Below are positions 6,430-11,813 of a stretch of DNA of 11,813 nucleotides, piece by piece. The stretch is taken from NCBI GenBank assembly GCA_937899305.1, contig CALDJV010000211.1, positions 1-11,813 of the forward strand, given 5' to 3'. Under the pieces are notes generated by a model, which saw only the letters and a program-made list of their open reading frames with translations, had not been told where the DNA came from and did not search any database. The position numbers and the translations under genes are program-made. Position 1 is the first letter of the stretch; each line of letters opens with the position of its first letter. Source of the stretch: an uncultured Cytophagaceae bacterium (GTDB taxonomy: Bacteria; Bacteroidota; Bacteroidia; Cytophagales; Microscillaceae).

Positions 6430-6465
6430 GGAACAATTGAACAATATAGCAATGTAACAATGTAA
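6430..6465. repeat. Tandem 8-base repeats with an ACAAT core
   Basis: Four octamers follow one another: GGAACAAT, TGAACAAT, ATAGCAAT and GTAACAAT, then a partial GTAA. An AACAAT also precedes them near 6412. This is a low-complexity array in the region before the aminotransferase. It might lie in that gene's leader, but no promoter motif is evident. Confidence 0.7.
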
Positions 6466-6545
6466 TTTATCAAATTCGCAAAACCTTTAGAGCGGTGCCG
6501 AAGGAACTAGAAATTAATCATTCATCATCAAACATCAATAATCAA

Positions 6546-7658
6546 ATGACCCAATTTTCTCCACTCCAAACCAGTAAAAGACTTCTGATGGGTCCTGGAC
6601 CCAGCGATGCCCACCCTAGAGTATTGCAGGCATTGGCTACTCCATTGATTGGTCACCTTGACCCTGAATTTGTAGGCTTGATGGACGAAATCAAGCAAAT
6701 GGTACAGTTGACTTTCCAAACCCAAAACCCGCTTACTTTTGTAGTCTCAGCGCCCGGTACTGCTGGAATGGAAACCTGTCTGGTCAATTTATTAGAACCA
6801 GGCGACGAAGCCGTTATTTGCGTCCACGGGGTATTTGGCGGAAGAATGGCCGATATTGCCGAAAGATGTGGCGCCAAAGTTACCAAGGTAGAGGCTCCTT
6901 GGGGAGAACCCATTGACCCTCAACAGGTAAAAACAGCCTTGGAAAACACAAACCCCAAACTGGTTGCCATTGTACACGCCGAAACATCTACTGGAGTATT
7001 ACAACCTCTGGAAGAAATCAGTCAAATGGCTAAAGATGCTGGTGCGTTATTGGTGGTAGATGCGGTTACTTCTTACTGTGGTACTGAGGTAAAGGTAGAC
7101 GAATGGGGCATTGACGCCATTTATACCGGAACGCAAAAATGCCTCAGTGCTCCTCCGGGCTTATCTCCGGTTTCGTTTAGTCAAAAAGCGGTAGAGGCCA
7201 TGGATCGTCGCAAAACGAAAGTACAAAGCTGGTTCTTAGACCTTACTTTGGTAAAAAATTACTGGTCAGGACAGAAACGTGCCTATCATCATACCGCTCC
7301 AGTATCGGCCATGTATGGTCTGCGAGAGGCTTACCGGATTGTACTAGAGGAAGGACTCGAAGCGCGTTTTGCCCGCCATCGTAAAAACCACTTGTATTTA
7401 CGAGAACAATTGGAAGCCTTGGGCTTTGAGTTTTTAGTAGACGAAGCTTACCGCTTGCCTATGCTCAACACCGTCAAAATTCCCGAAGGAATCGATGATG
7501 CGACTACTCGAGGTCGTTTGTTGAATGAGTTTAATCTGGAAATTGGAGGTGGATTGGGCAAGTTTGCGGGCAAAGTATGGCGCATTGGGCTGATGGGTGA
7601 AAGCTGTACCCAAACCCATGTAAATCAATTGATTGCTGCTTTGAAACAAATGATGTAA
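6546..7658 (+). CDS. Class V aminotransferase, alanine-glyoxylate / serine-pyruvate type
   Basis: From the ATG at 6546 the protein has 370 residues and aligns along its length with the AGXT family: LLMGPGPSDAHPRVLQAL (13-30), FQTQNPLTFVVSAPGTAGME, HAETSTGVLQPLEEI (144-158), VDAVTS with D172 for the PLP ring nitrogen, TGTQKCLSAPPG with K198 as the PLP Schiff-base lysine, YHHTAPVSAMYGLRE, and VWRIGLMG with R346 binding the substrate carboxylate. It is a cytoplasmic PLP enzyme that moves amino groups from alanine or serine to glyoxylate or pyruvate. A longer form from a GTG at 6495 would add 17 residues with no family match, so the ATG is preferred; no Shine-Dalgarno is present. Insect members of this family act on 3-hydroxykynurenine, so a kynurenine-related substrate is possible beside ACMSD, but the sequence alone does not decide this. 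Confidence 0.92.
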   Translation: MTQFSPLQTSKRLLMGPGPSDAHPRVLQALATPLIGHLDPEFVGLMDEIKQMVQLTFQTQNPLTFVVSAPGTAGMETCLVNLLEPGDEAVICVHGVFGGRMADIAERCGAKVTKVEAPWGEPIDPQQVKTALENTNPKLVAIVHAETSTGVLQPLEEISQMAKDAGALLVVDAVTSYCGTEVKVDEWGIDAIYTGTQKCLSAPPGLSPVSFSQKAVEAMDRRKTKVQSWFLDLTLVKNYWSGQKRAYHHTAPVSAMYGLREAYRIVLEEGLEARFARHRKNHLYLREQLEALGFEFLVDEAYRLPMLNTVKIPEGIDDATTRGRLLNEFNLEIGGGLGKFAGKVWRIGLMGESCTQTHVNQLIAALKQMM

Positions 7659-7671
7659 CAGTCATTCATTA

Positions 7672-7721
7672 GTTTGCGTAATTTGATTGTTACATGTTTC
7701 ATTCAATCAAATTACGTAAAC
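7672..7721 (+). terminator. Long stem-loop after the aminotransferase gene
   Basis: Two 18-base arms (7672-7689 and 7704-7721) are reverse complements except for one position that forms a G-U pair in RNA, with a 14-base loop. The stem begins 14 bases after the aminotransferase stop. No T-run follows, so it may protect the 3' end or be processed rather than act as a simple intrinsic terminator. A second small hairpin, GTGAAT / ATTCAC with a three-base loop, lies at 7778-7792. Confidence 0.6.
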
Positions 7722-7859
7722 GCTGAATATCAATAAAGGAAGCCCGAAAAGAGATCTCCTCAAAAATTGGTAAAACAGTGAATGAGATTCACGTTCATCA
7801 TGATTCGGGTTTGAACTCTGGGTTTACGTTATTTCGATCAAACCATTAAACCATAGCCC

Positions 7860-8189
7860 ATGTCAGACACAAGCTCGTTTTTACCCAAAGCTGCAGAATC
7901 TTTACAGAAACAACTTTCTTCGGAATTGGAAATTACGGAAGTAGCTTCACCACCCACCAGCGAATACGAAGACCTGGTGCAATGGCTTACCCCCTATATT
8001 ACTCGTTTGCTTGACCATCATTTCGAGAAATTGTTACAACTACTTTATCGGGTAGATGTGTCAGAAAATCTTTTCAAAGAAGCCATTGGTCAATCTAATT
8101 CTGATCACATTGCCTCCAGCATTGCCCGTCTGATTATAGATCGGCAAATTCAAAAAATGCAGATCAGAGCCAAATACTCTCATTTTTAA
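7860..8189 (+). CDS. Small conserved protein of unknown function
   Basis: This 109-residue, mostly helical, soluble protein has no signal peptide or membrane segment. Its core (about 38-72, LVQWLTPYITRLLDHHFEKLLQLLYRVDVSE) and C-terminal helix (about 84-105, IASSIARLIIDRQIQKMQIRAKY) resemble small hypothetical proteins that I recall as widespread in Bacteroidota, with LYR-[VI]-DV and a RQ-x-QK-x-x-x-R ending. I know no function for them. The N-terminal 30 residues are polar and probably flexible. The gene stands alone on the plus strand, 201 bases after the aminotransferase and separated from it by a strong stem-loop, so it is probably its own transcription unit. The ATG at 7860 is the natural start. 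Confidence 0.8.
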   Translation: MSDTSSFLPKAAESLQKQLSSELEITEVASPPTSEYEDLVQWLTPYITRLLDHHFEKLLQLLYRVDVSENLFKEAIGQSNSDHIASSIARLIIDRQIQKMQIRAKYSHF

Positions 8190-8329
8190 ACTTTTTCTGA
8201 TTTTATTTTTTACGGCTTTTTTTATGCCCGGCTTTTACCAAAACATTGAAATATCAACCTTTAACTCAGTAAGTAAAACGGAAGAAATAAAGTAATCCAA
8301 ATTTGGTGTAATATCTGGTTGCTAGACGA

Positions 8330-8375
8330 TTCAAAAAATCTTTGCGTAGCCAAAGCTACGAAACTATTTTTTGAA
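8330..8375. terminator. Two-part inverted repeat, possible bidirectional terminator
   Basis: The outer arms TTCAAAAAAT (8330-8339) and ATTTTTTGAA (8366-8375) are perfect complements and enclose an inner perfect stem CGTAGC / GCTACG (8345-8350, 8355-8360) with a CAAA loop. The A-run and T-run on either side of a GC-richer stem are typical of terminators that work in both directions. It lies about 140 bases after the preceding gene, so it may equally be a dispersed repeat. Confidence 0.5.
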
Positions 8376-8413
8376 GAAGTATGGCGACAAGAGATCAGCC
8401 AAATGGATTAGGT

Positions 8414-8515
8414 TATTTTTGTAGTTTTACTAAGAAAAATAAGTGCTTCAAAAAAGGGATAAAATCAAAAAACCGAAATTATATCTCTTCCAGGTTTTGC
8501 CTATCCCTTTTTTTG
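8414..8515 (+). ncRNA. Candidate small RNA ending in a stem-loop with T-run
   Basis: A perfect -7 box TATTTTTG (8414-8421) is followed by the arms AAAAAAGGGATA (8450-8461) and TATCCCTTTTTT (8502-8513), with a nested AAAACC / GGTTTT stem (8469-8474, 8493-8498) and an 18-base loop. The structure ends in seven T residues. A transcript of roughly 85-90 bases from about 8428 would fit a small RNA with an intrinsic terminator. No -33 box is evident, so it may instead be only a terminator or a repeat. Confidence 0.3.
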
Positions 8516-8586
8516 TATAATTTAAATTATCAATTGTATTGCTGTACATTTATCGGTGGTAAACATCTGCACTCAGGGCCTGGTAT

Positions 8587-8594
8587 TATGTTTG
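8587..8594 (+). promoter_or_regulatory. -7 promoter box before the two-helix membrane protein gene
   Basis: TATGTTTG matches the Bacteroidota TAnnTTTG consensus perfectly and lies 34 bases before the start at 8629, giving a leader of about 28 bases. A matching -33 element is not clear. Confidence 0.4.
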
Positions 8595-8628
8595 GTAATC
8601 TACTCACTTAACCTAAACTTCATTTGAT

Positions 8629-9177
8629 ATGTCAGAAACCACTCATAAGTATCAAAAAAACTTGTCTTATGTGCCTTTCAAAAAAAGATACTTGCGTGCT
8701 TCCCGCTTATTTTTTGTCCTCCAAGGTTTCATACTAGTGATGTTTTTATCCATCGCGCTACAGTATCGTATATTATCAGTATTTTTAATTGCCATTGGTG
8801 CAGTTGGACTGGTATCGGTTATTTATATTTTTAGAGTTCGCCAACAAACCAAGTACTTTTTGCAAAGCATCGACATCACCAACGACCACATCATCAGCAT
8901 GACAATGTATCGAAAGGACGAACAATTTGACCATCAACTTAACTTGGAAAACCTCGAGGTAACTTTTGAAGTCACTGGTGGGGGGCGTCGAGGTCGTTTG
9001 ACTTTTACCGTGGTATTTGCTTACGATGGTCAGACTTTGGGTAAACAAAGTGACTTGGGCCAATGGAAAACCTCGACCATCAAGGACTTGTACTCTACTA
9101 TCAAACAATTAAAAGGGGAATCACTTACTCCTAAAGAAGCCGATTTGCTCCGAATGAAAAGGCGTTTATTGGGTTAG
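8629..9177 (+). CDS. Two-helix membrane protein of unknown function
   Basis: The 182-residue product has a basic N-terminal segment, two closely spaced membrane helices (about 27-44 and 48-68) joined by a short turn (QYR), and a soluble C-terminal domain of about 110 residues. The soluble part is beta-rich (SIDITNDHIISMTMY, LEVTFEVTGGGRRGRLTFTVVF) and ends with a helix and a basic tail. By the positive-inside rule, the basic residues before helix 1 and after helix 2 put both ends in the cytoplasm. The shape recalls small bacterial membrane proteins with a PH-like cytoplasmic domain, but this is a fold guess; I do not recognise the family. Its stop (9175-9177) lies one base from the stop of the oppositely oriented next gene. 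Confidence 0.8.
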   Translation: MSETTHKYQKNLSYVPFKKRYLRASRLFFVLQGFILVMFLSIALQYRILSVFLIAIGAVGLVSVIYIFRVRQQTKYFLQSIDITNDHIISMTMYRKDEQFDHQLNLENLEVTFEVTGGGRRGRLTFTVVFAYDGQTLGKQSDLGQWKTSTIKDLYSTIKQLKGESLTPKEADLLRMKRRLLG

Positions 9178-9178
9178 A

Positions 9179-9583
9179 TCAATATTTAGAAGTCTGAGCG
9201 AGCCAACTTTCTGCTTGTTCTATGTTTGGAAAGGCTTTGTACAAAAACAGCCGATCTACTTCTGATTTCACTTTTTTTCCGGCTACTTTGGCAAATACAT
9301 CATTGTTTAAAACCAACGCAGCTTGAGTCAATCCGCCTTTTACCATATTGGGGTAATAGTGTTGGCCCACCCATTGCTGTACTTTGGGGCTTACTCCTTT
9401 AAATCCTCTGAAATCGTTCAATATTTTGGTCGCAGGCTGGGCAGCAAACCACTTGATTACTTGCGAGAGCAGGTCTTGGAATTCTTCATCTACAATGAAC
9501 TTTTTGATTGTCAAACGGAAAAACCCTTCTTGAGAATTGTATGATACTTGGGCAGTATTGGAGTCTAAAAAAGTTTTTGTCAT
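9179..9583 (-). CDS. STAS/SEC14-like (SpoIIAA-type fold) protein of unknown role
   Basis: The 134-residue soluble protein has the alternating strand-helix pattern of the STAS/SEC14-like fold seen in many small Bacteroidota proteins: VSYNSQEGFFRLTIKKFIVDEEFQDLLSQVIKWF, then KILNDFRGFKGVSPKVQQWV, YYPNMVKGGLTQAALVLNNDVFAK, and a C-terminal YKAFPNIEQAESWL. In this group the motif D-x-R after the central strand and the QQWV...P block are typical. Known members bind lipids or act in partner-switch signalling, but I cannot assign either role. The ATG at 9583 is a clean start without a Shine-Dalgarno. The gene converges on the membrane-protein gene with a single base between the two stops and no terminator between them. 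Confidence 0.78.
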   Translation of the reverse strand: MTKTFLDSNTAQVSYNSQEGFFRLTIKKFIVDEEFQDLLSQVIKWFAAQPATKILNDFRGFKGVSPKVQQWVGQHYYPNMVKGGLTQAALVLNNDVFAKVAGKKVKSEVDRLFLYKAFPNIEQAESWLAQTSKY

Positions 9584-9841
9584 AATGGGTAAAAGTTAAT
9601 TGTCAAACAGTGAAAACAAGTTGGTAGGTAGGTTTTAGCTTTATTAGCTGGATTCTATAATATTTACACGCCTTTGAGTCTTGTTAAGTTATTTTTTTAC
9701 GATCAAACAGGCCCAATCCTCGATGAAATCACCTTGTTTGAAGGGTAATATCCGTATTATCACAAAAGAAGGGTGATGTATTTGCCGCATATTTTGTATA
9801 TTAGTTCATTACTCACCTACAACAATTAGCTGATACTTCAC

Positions 9842-10903
9842 ATGTCTTTTAAAAAATTATTAAAATCAAGAAAATACAATTGCATTTGGCATTTAAGCTG
9901 CTATTTTATTTGGCTTACTCTGCTTAGTTGCCAATCTACCAGCAACCGTTCCAATGAACCTCAGAACAGCCAAGATTCAATCACCGCCAAAGTAAATCGC
10001 CCAGTTGCTTCATCAAAACCCAGCCTCCAAAGGGTCCTTTATCCCCAAAAAGTGCCCGCTGGACAAGCGTTTTATCTGAATCAGAATTATAAATTAGCCG
10101 ACTTGGAAAAGGTAAAAAAACAAGAGTTGGCCAAATGGAGCAAAGCGCTCAATCAGGAATTTGGGGTCGCTTTTAAGACCTTACATACTCAAAAATATTT
10201 CAATGTCGCCTACCGTTGCTCAGAAGAGAAGATCAAGTTTTTGATGTATACCCTGCGCAAATTTTTTGAGCAAATCTATCCTGTGTACTTCAAATACGAA
10301 CCCTCCTACCCTTTTCAGATTGTGTATTTCAATACCAAACAAGAATACAGTCGCTATACTGGATCGGAAGCTTATGGCTTTTACTTGCCCAAAACCCGTA
10401 CCTTGTATACCTATAGCAATTCGGGTGAAGGTACCCTCTGGCACGAGCTCATCCATGCCTTTGTGGCGGCCAATATTGATCACCGCATCCAACAATGGTT
10501 CAGCGAAGGATTTGCTTCGTTTTATGAAATGGGGGCCGTATATGGCAACAAATTTTACGAAGGTTACACCAATTGGCGCCATCCAACCCTCAAAAAGAAA
10601 ATTCGTGAAGATGATTTTATGGATTTAACTGATTTCATGAGTGAAAAATACATGTCAGAAGGGTACGGCTATGCCAAGGCGCGTTTCTTATTTTGCTATT
10701 TGTGGATTTACGATAAAATGCCCGAATTTGTAAAAATTTACCTCTATGAGCTTTCCCCTAAATATCAGGATGAAGCTCTAGGCGAACAAGTAGTCAAAAC
10801 CCTGGAAAAACTACTGGGCAAAAACATGGAGGCCATTGAAAAAGAGTACAAAGCCATTGCCCTGACTTACAAAAAGTTTGTACGATTGAAGAAGAAAAAG
10901 TGA
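9842..10903 (+). CDS. Lipoprotein zinc metallopeptidase (peptidase MA-like gluzincin)
   Basis: The 353-residue protein begins with a lipoprotein signal whose lipobox LLSC puts the lipidated cysteine at C30, followed by a polar, Ser/Asn/Gln-rich linker to about residue 60. The metallopeptidase site is clear: HELIH at 201-205 gives two zinc-binding histidines and the catalytic E202, and WFSEGFASFYE supplies the third ligand E222, 17 residues after H205. This spacing and the EGxA pattern fit peptidase MA-like gluzincins. The upstream segment (KYEPSYPFQIVYFNTKQEYSRYTG, 151-174) matches the usual lead-in of that group, in which substrates are mostly unknown. The protein should sit on the outer membrane or in the periplasm. 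A strong terminator lies 127 bases downstream. The predicted fold is firm; the substrate is not known. Confidence 0.88.
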   Translation: MSFKKLLKSRKYNCIWHLSCYFIWLTLLSCQSTSNRSNEPQNSQDSITAKVNRPVASSKPSLQRVLYPQKVPAGQAFYLNQNYKLADLEKVKKQELAKWSKALNQEFGVAFKTLHTQKYFNVAYRCSEEKIKFLMYTLRKFFEQIYPVYFKYEPSYPFQIVYFNTKQEYSRYTGSEAYGFYLPKTRTLYTYSNSGEGTLWHELIHAFVAANIDHRIQQWFSEGFASFYEMGAVYGNKFYEGYTNWRHPTLKKKIREDDFMDLTDFMSEKYMSEGYGYAKARFLFCYLWIYDKMPEFVKIYLYELSPKYQDEALGEQVVKTLEKLLGKNMEAIEKEYKAIALTYKKFVRLKKKK

Positions 10904-11030
10904 GGACTTTGTAATAAATAAACGCTCCACCCTGAAGATATGATGCCTGCGGTGCTGTTTAAGAATGTATAACTTTTTGGTGTAGTGGTGCTTATAAGGA
11001 TGGTATAGAGCCATCAATCTGAATTAACAA

Positions 11031-11068
11031 AAAAATCCCAAAAGTCATATTTAACTTTTGGGATTTTT
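11031..11068. terminator. Bidirectional intrinsic terminator
   Basis: AAAAATCCCAAAAGT (11031-11045) and its perfect complement (11054-11068) form a 15-base stem with an 8-base loop, with an A-run on one side and a T-run on the other. It lies between the converging lipoprotein peptidase gene and the T9SS cargo gene and can end both transcripts. A smaller inverted repeat, CTAATC (11082-11087) / GATTAG (11093-11098), overlaps the stop of the minus-strand gene. Confidence 0.9.
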
Positions 11069-11094
11069 AATTTATCATATACTAATCAGGTTGA

Positions 11095-11813
11095 TTAGAG
11101 TTTCTCAAACCTTTTTTGGAAGACAGTATTTTCTCCTACAACTCTGATGAAGTAAACCCCTTCGGCCAAATCACCAATATCTAGTCTGATTTGCTGGTAA
11201 CCTCTCGTCCAAAGTCCTTGCTTCATCAGTTGCCCACTCATAGAGATAATCTCCCATTTTGCATCTGAAGAAATTCCTCGGTTTTGTAAGCTTACATTCA
11301 AGTAATGGTTGGTCGGATTTGGATATACACTCACATTGTCTCCTTTGAGGTCCTCCGCAATACTCGTTACTTGATTGATGTCGTTGTTTCCGGTAGTATT
11401 ATCAGTACGATTTACTTGTACATTACTTACCTCAGCCTGATAGATCTCTTTGGTTGCATAATCGGCCAAAAATACAACGACTCTAAATCGAGACGGATCT
11501 AAGCCAAGGCTGGCATAATCCCAGGTATAGCTCAAAGTTTGGCTATCGCCTATTGCCCAAGACTGACTACGGAACTCGCCGGCTGCATCGGGCAGTAGCT
11601 TGCGTACTGCGTTGTAATAGGTGACACCGCCAATGCTGGCTGTAGAGTCTATGATGGCAATATGCATCACAGTTTGGCTATTCACGGCCTCAACGGCATT
11701 GATGGTTGCATCCACCGACAACACTCCTCCACTAGCCGTTGGGTTGGAGATGCTAATCAAGAACGGGGCATTGATCAAAGTACGAGTAGAAAAGATTGTT
11801 TCAGCCCAGTTGT
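11095..11813 (-). CDS. T9SS-secreted Omp28-like protein (C-terminal part, runs off right edge)
   Basis: The frame is open from the window edge to a TAA at 11097-11095, giving about 239 codons of the C-terminal part; the TTG at 11778 is internal, since the frame stays open upstream of it (NWAETIFSTRTLINAP). The first part (about SNPTASGGVLSVDATINAV to IYQAEVSNVQV) looks like the beta-sandwich of Omp28-type proteins, with YYNAVRKLLPDAAGE and FRVVVFLADYATKEIYQAEV as their typical blocks. A linker rich in Asp, Asn and Thr follows. The last 75 or so residues are a type A T9SS sorting domain: VSVYPNPTNHYLNVSL, IISMSGQLMKQG, GVYFIRVVGENTVFQKRFEKL. That domain directs export through the type IX machinery and attachment to, or release from, the outer membrane. 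The N-terminal signal and any thioredoxin-like part lie outside this window. T9SS is found only in Bacteroidota and relatives. Confidence 0.88.
   Translation of the reverse strand, partial: NWAETIFSTRTLINAPFLISISNPTASGGVLSVDATINAVEAVNSQTVMHIAIIDSTASIGGVTYYNAVRKLLPDAAGEFRSQSWAIGDSQTLSYTWDYASLGLDPSRFRVVVFLADYATKEIYQAEVSNVQVNRTDNTTGNNDINQVTSIAEDLKGDNVSVYPNPTNHYLNVSLQNRGISSDAKWEIISMSGQLMKQGLWTRGYQQIRLDIGDLAEGVYFIRVVGENTVFQKRFEKL

Larger units (their letters stand above)
8190..8628. other. Structured intergenic region of 439 bases
   Basis: No convincing gene is present. A 76-codon plus-strand frame (8381-8611) runs through hairpins and low-complexity DNA and is judged spurious. The stretch holds a T-rich segment right after the preceding stop, a 10-base palindrome CCAAATTTGG (8297-8306), the inverted repeat at 8330-8375, the larger stem at 8450-8515, and a promoter-like box before the next gene. 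Confidence 0.6.

Noticed and set aside
6495..6545. An upstream GTG start for the aminotransferase.
   Set aside because: The 17 extra residues match nothing in the family, while the ATG at 6546 gives the usual N-terminus.
8381..8611. A 76-codon plus-strand ORF in the structured intergenic region.
   Set aside because: It runs through hairpins and homopolymer runs and has no domain-like pattern; the structure explains the sequence better.

Overview
The window looks like chromosomal DNA of a marine or environmental member of the Bacteroidota, most likely a Cytophagales bacterium of the Microscilla type. This is an inference. It rests on a type IX secretion (T9SS) C-terminal sorting domain, a SiaB/SiaC pair of Bacteroidota type, several TAnnTTTG (-7) promoter boxes, little Shine-Dalgarno sequence before most starts, a secreted caspase-like peptidase, and AT-rich intergenic DNA full of short tandem repeats. 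I see no tRNA, rRNA, CRISPR array, intact transposase or phage gene.

Layout. (1) 1-968, minus strand: a MarR-family regulator followed by the first 132 codons of a Rieske-type ring-hydroxylating oxygenase that runs off the left edge; probably a small regulated catabolic operon. (2) 969-1533: 565 bases without a recognisable gene. (3) 1534-2597, minus strand: siaC and siaB, an anti-sigma-like kinase and its phosphoprotein partner. (4) 2598-2936: divergent regulatory region with a perfect 16-base palindrome. (5) 2937-4280, plus strand: an exported caspase-fold (C14) peptidase with a beta-rich N-terminal domain and a canonical EF-hand loop. (6) 4492-4797: yidD. (7) 5095-6099: ACMSD, the kynurenine-pathway decarboxylase. 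(8) 6546-7658: an alanine-glyoxylate/serine-pyruvate type aminotransferase. Repeats lie on both sides of ACMSD: a 39-base inverted pair (4817-4855 and 6384-6422), 7-base tandem repeats within a 14-base inverted repeat, and 8-base tandem repeats. (9) 7860-8189: a small unnamed protein, then 439 bases holding two structured inverted repeats and possibly a small RNA. (10) 8629-9177 and 9179-9583: a two-helix membrane protein and a STAS/SEC14-like protein that converge with one base between their stops. (11) 9842-10903: a lipoprotein zinc peptidase. (12) 11031-11068: a strong bidirectional terminator. (13) 11095-11813, minus strand: the C-terminal part of a T9SS-secreted Omp28-like protein, open at the right edge.

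How the genes work together. Most are single-gene units. The clear groups are MarR with the Rieske oxygenase, SiaB with SiaC (the SiaA phosphatase and SiaD diguanylate cyclase of the classic system are absent here), and possibly ACMSD with the aminotransferase, both of which could serve amino-acid (tryptophan) breakdown. Several products act outside the cytoplasm: the caspase-like peptidase, the lipoprotein peptidase and the T9SS cargo. I found no convincing new multi-gene system. The observations most worth checking are the orphan SiaBC pair divergent from an exported caspase-like peptidase, and the composite repeat element downstream of ACMSD.
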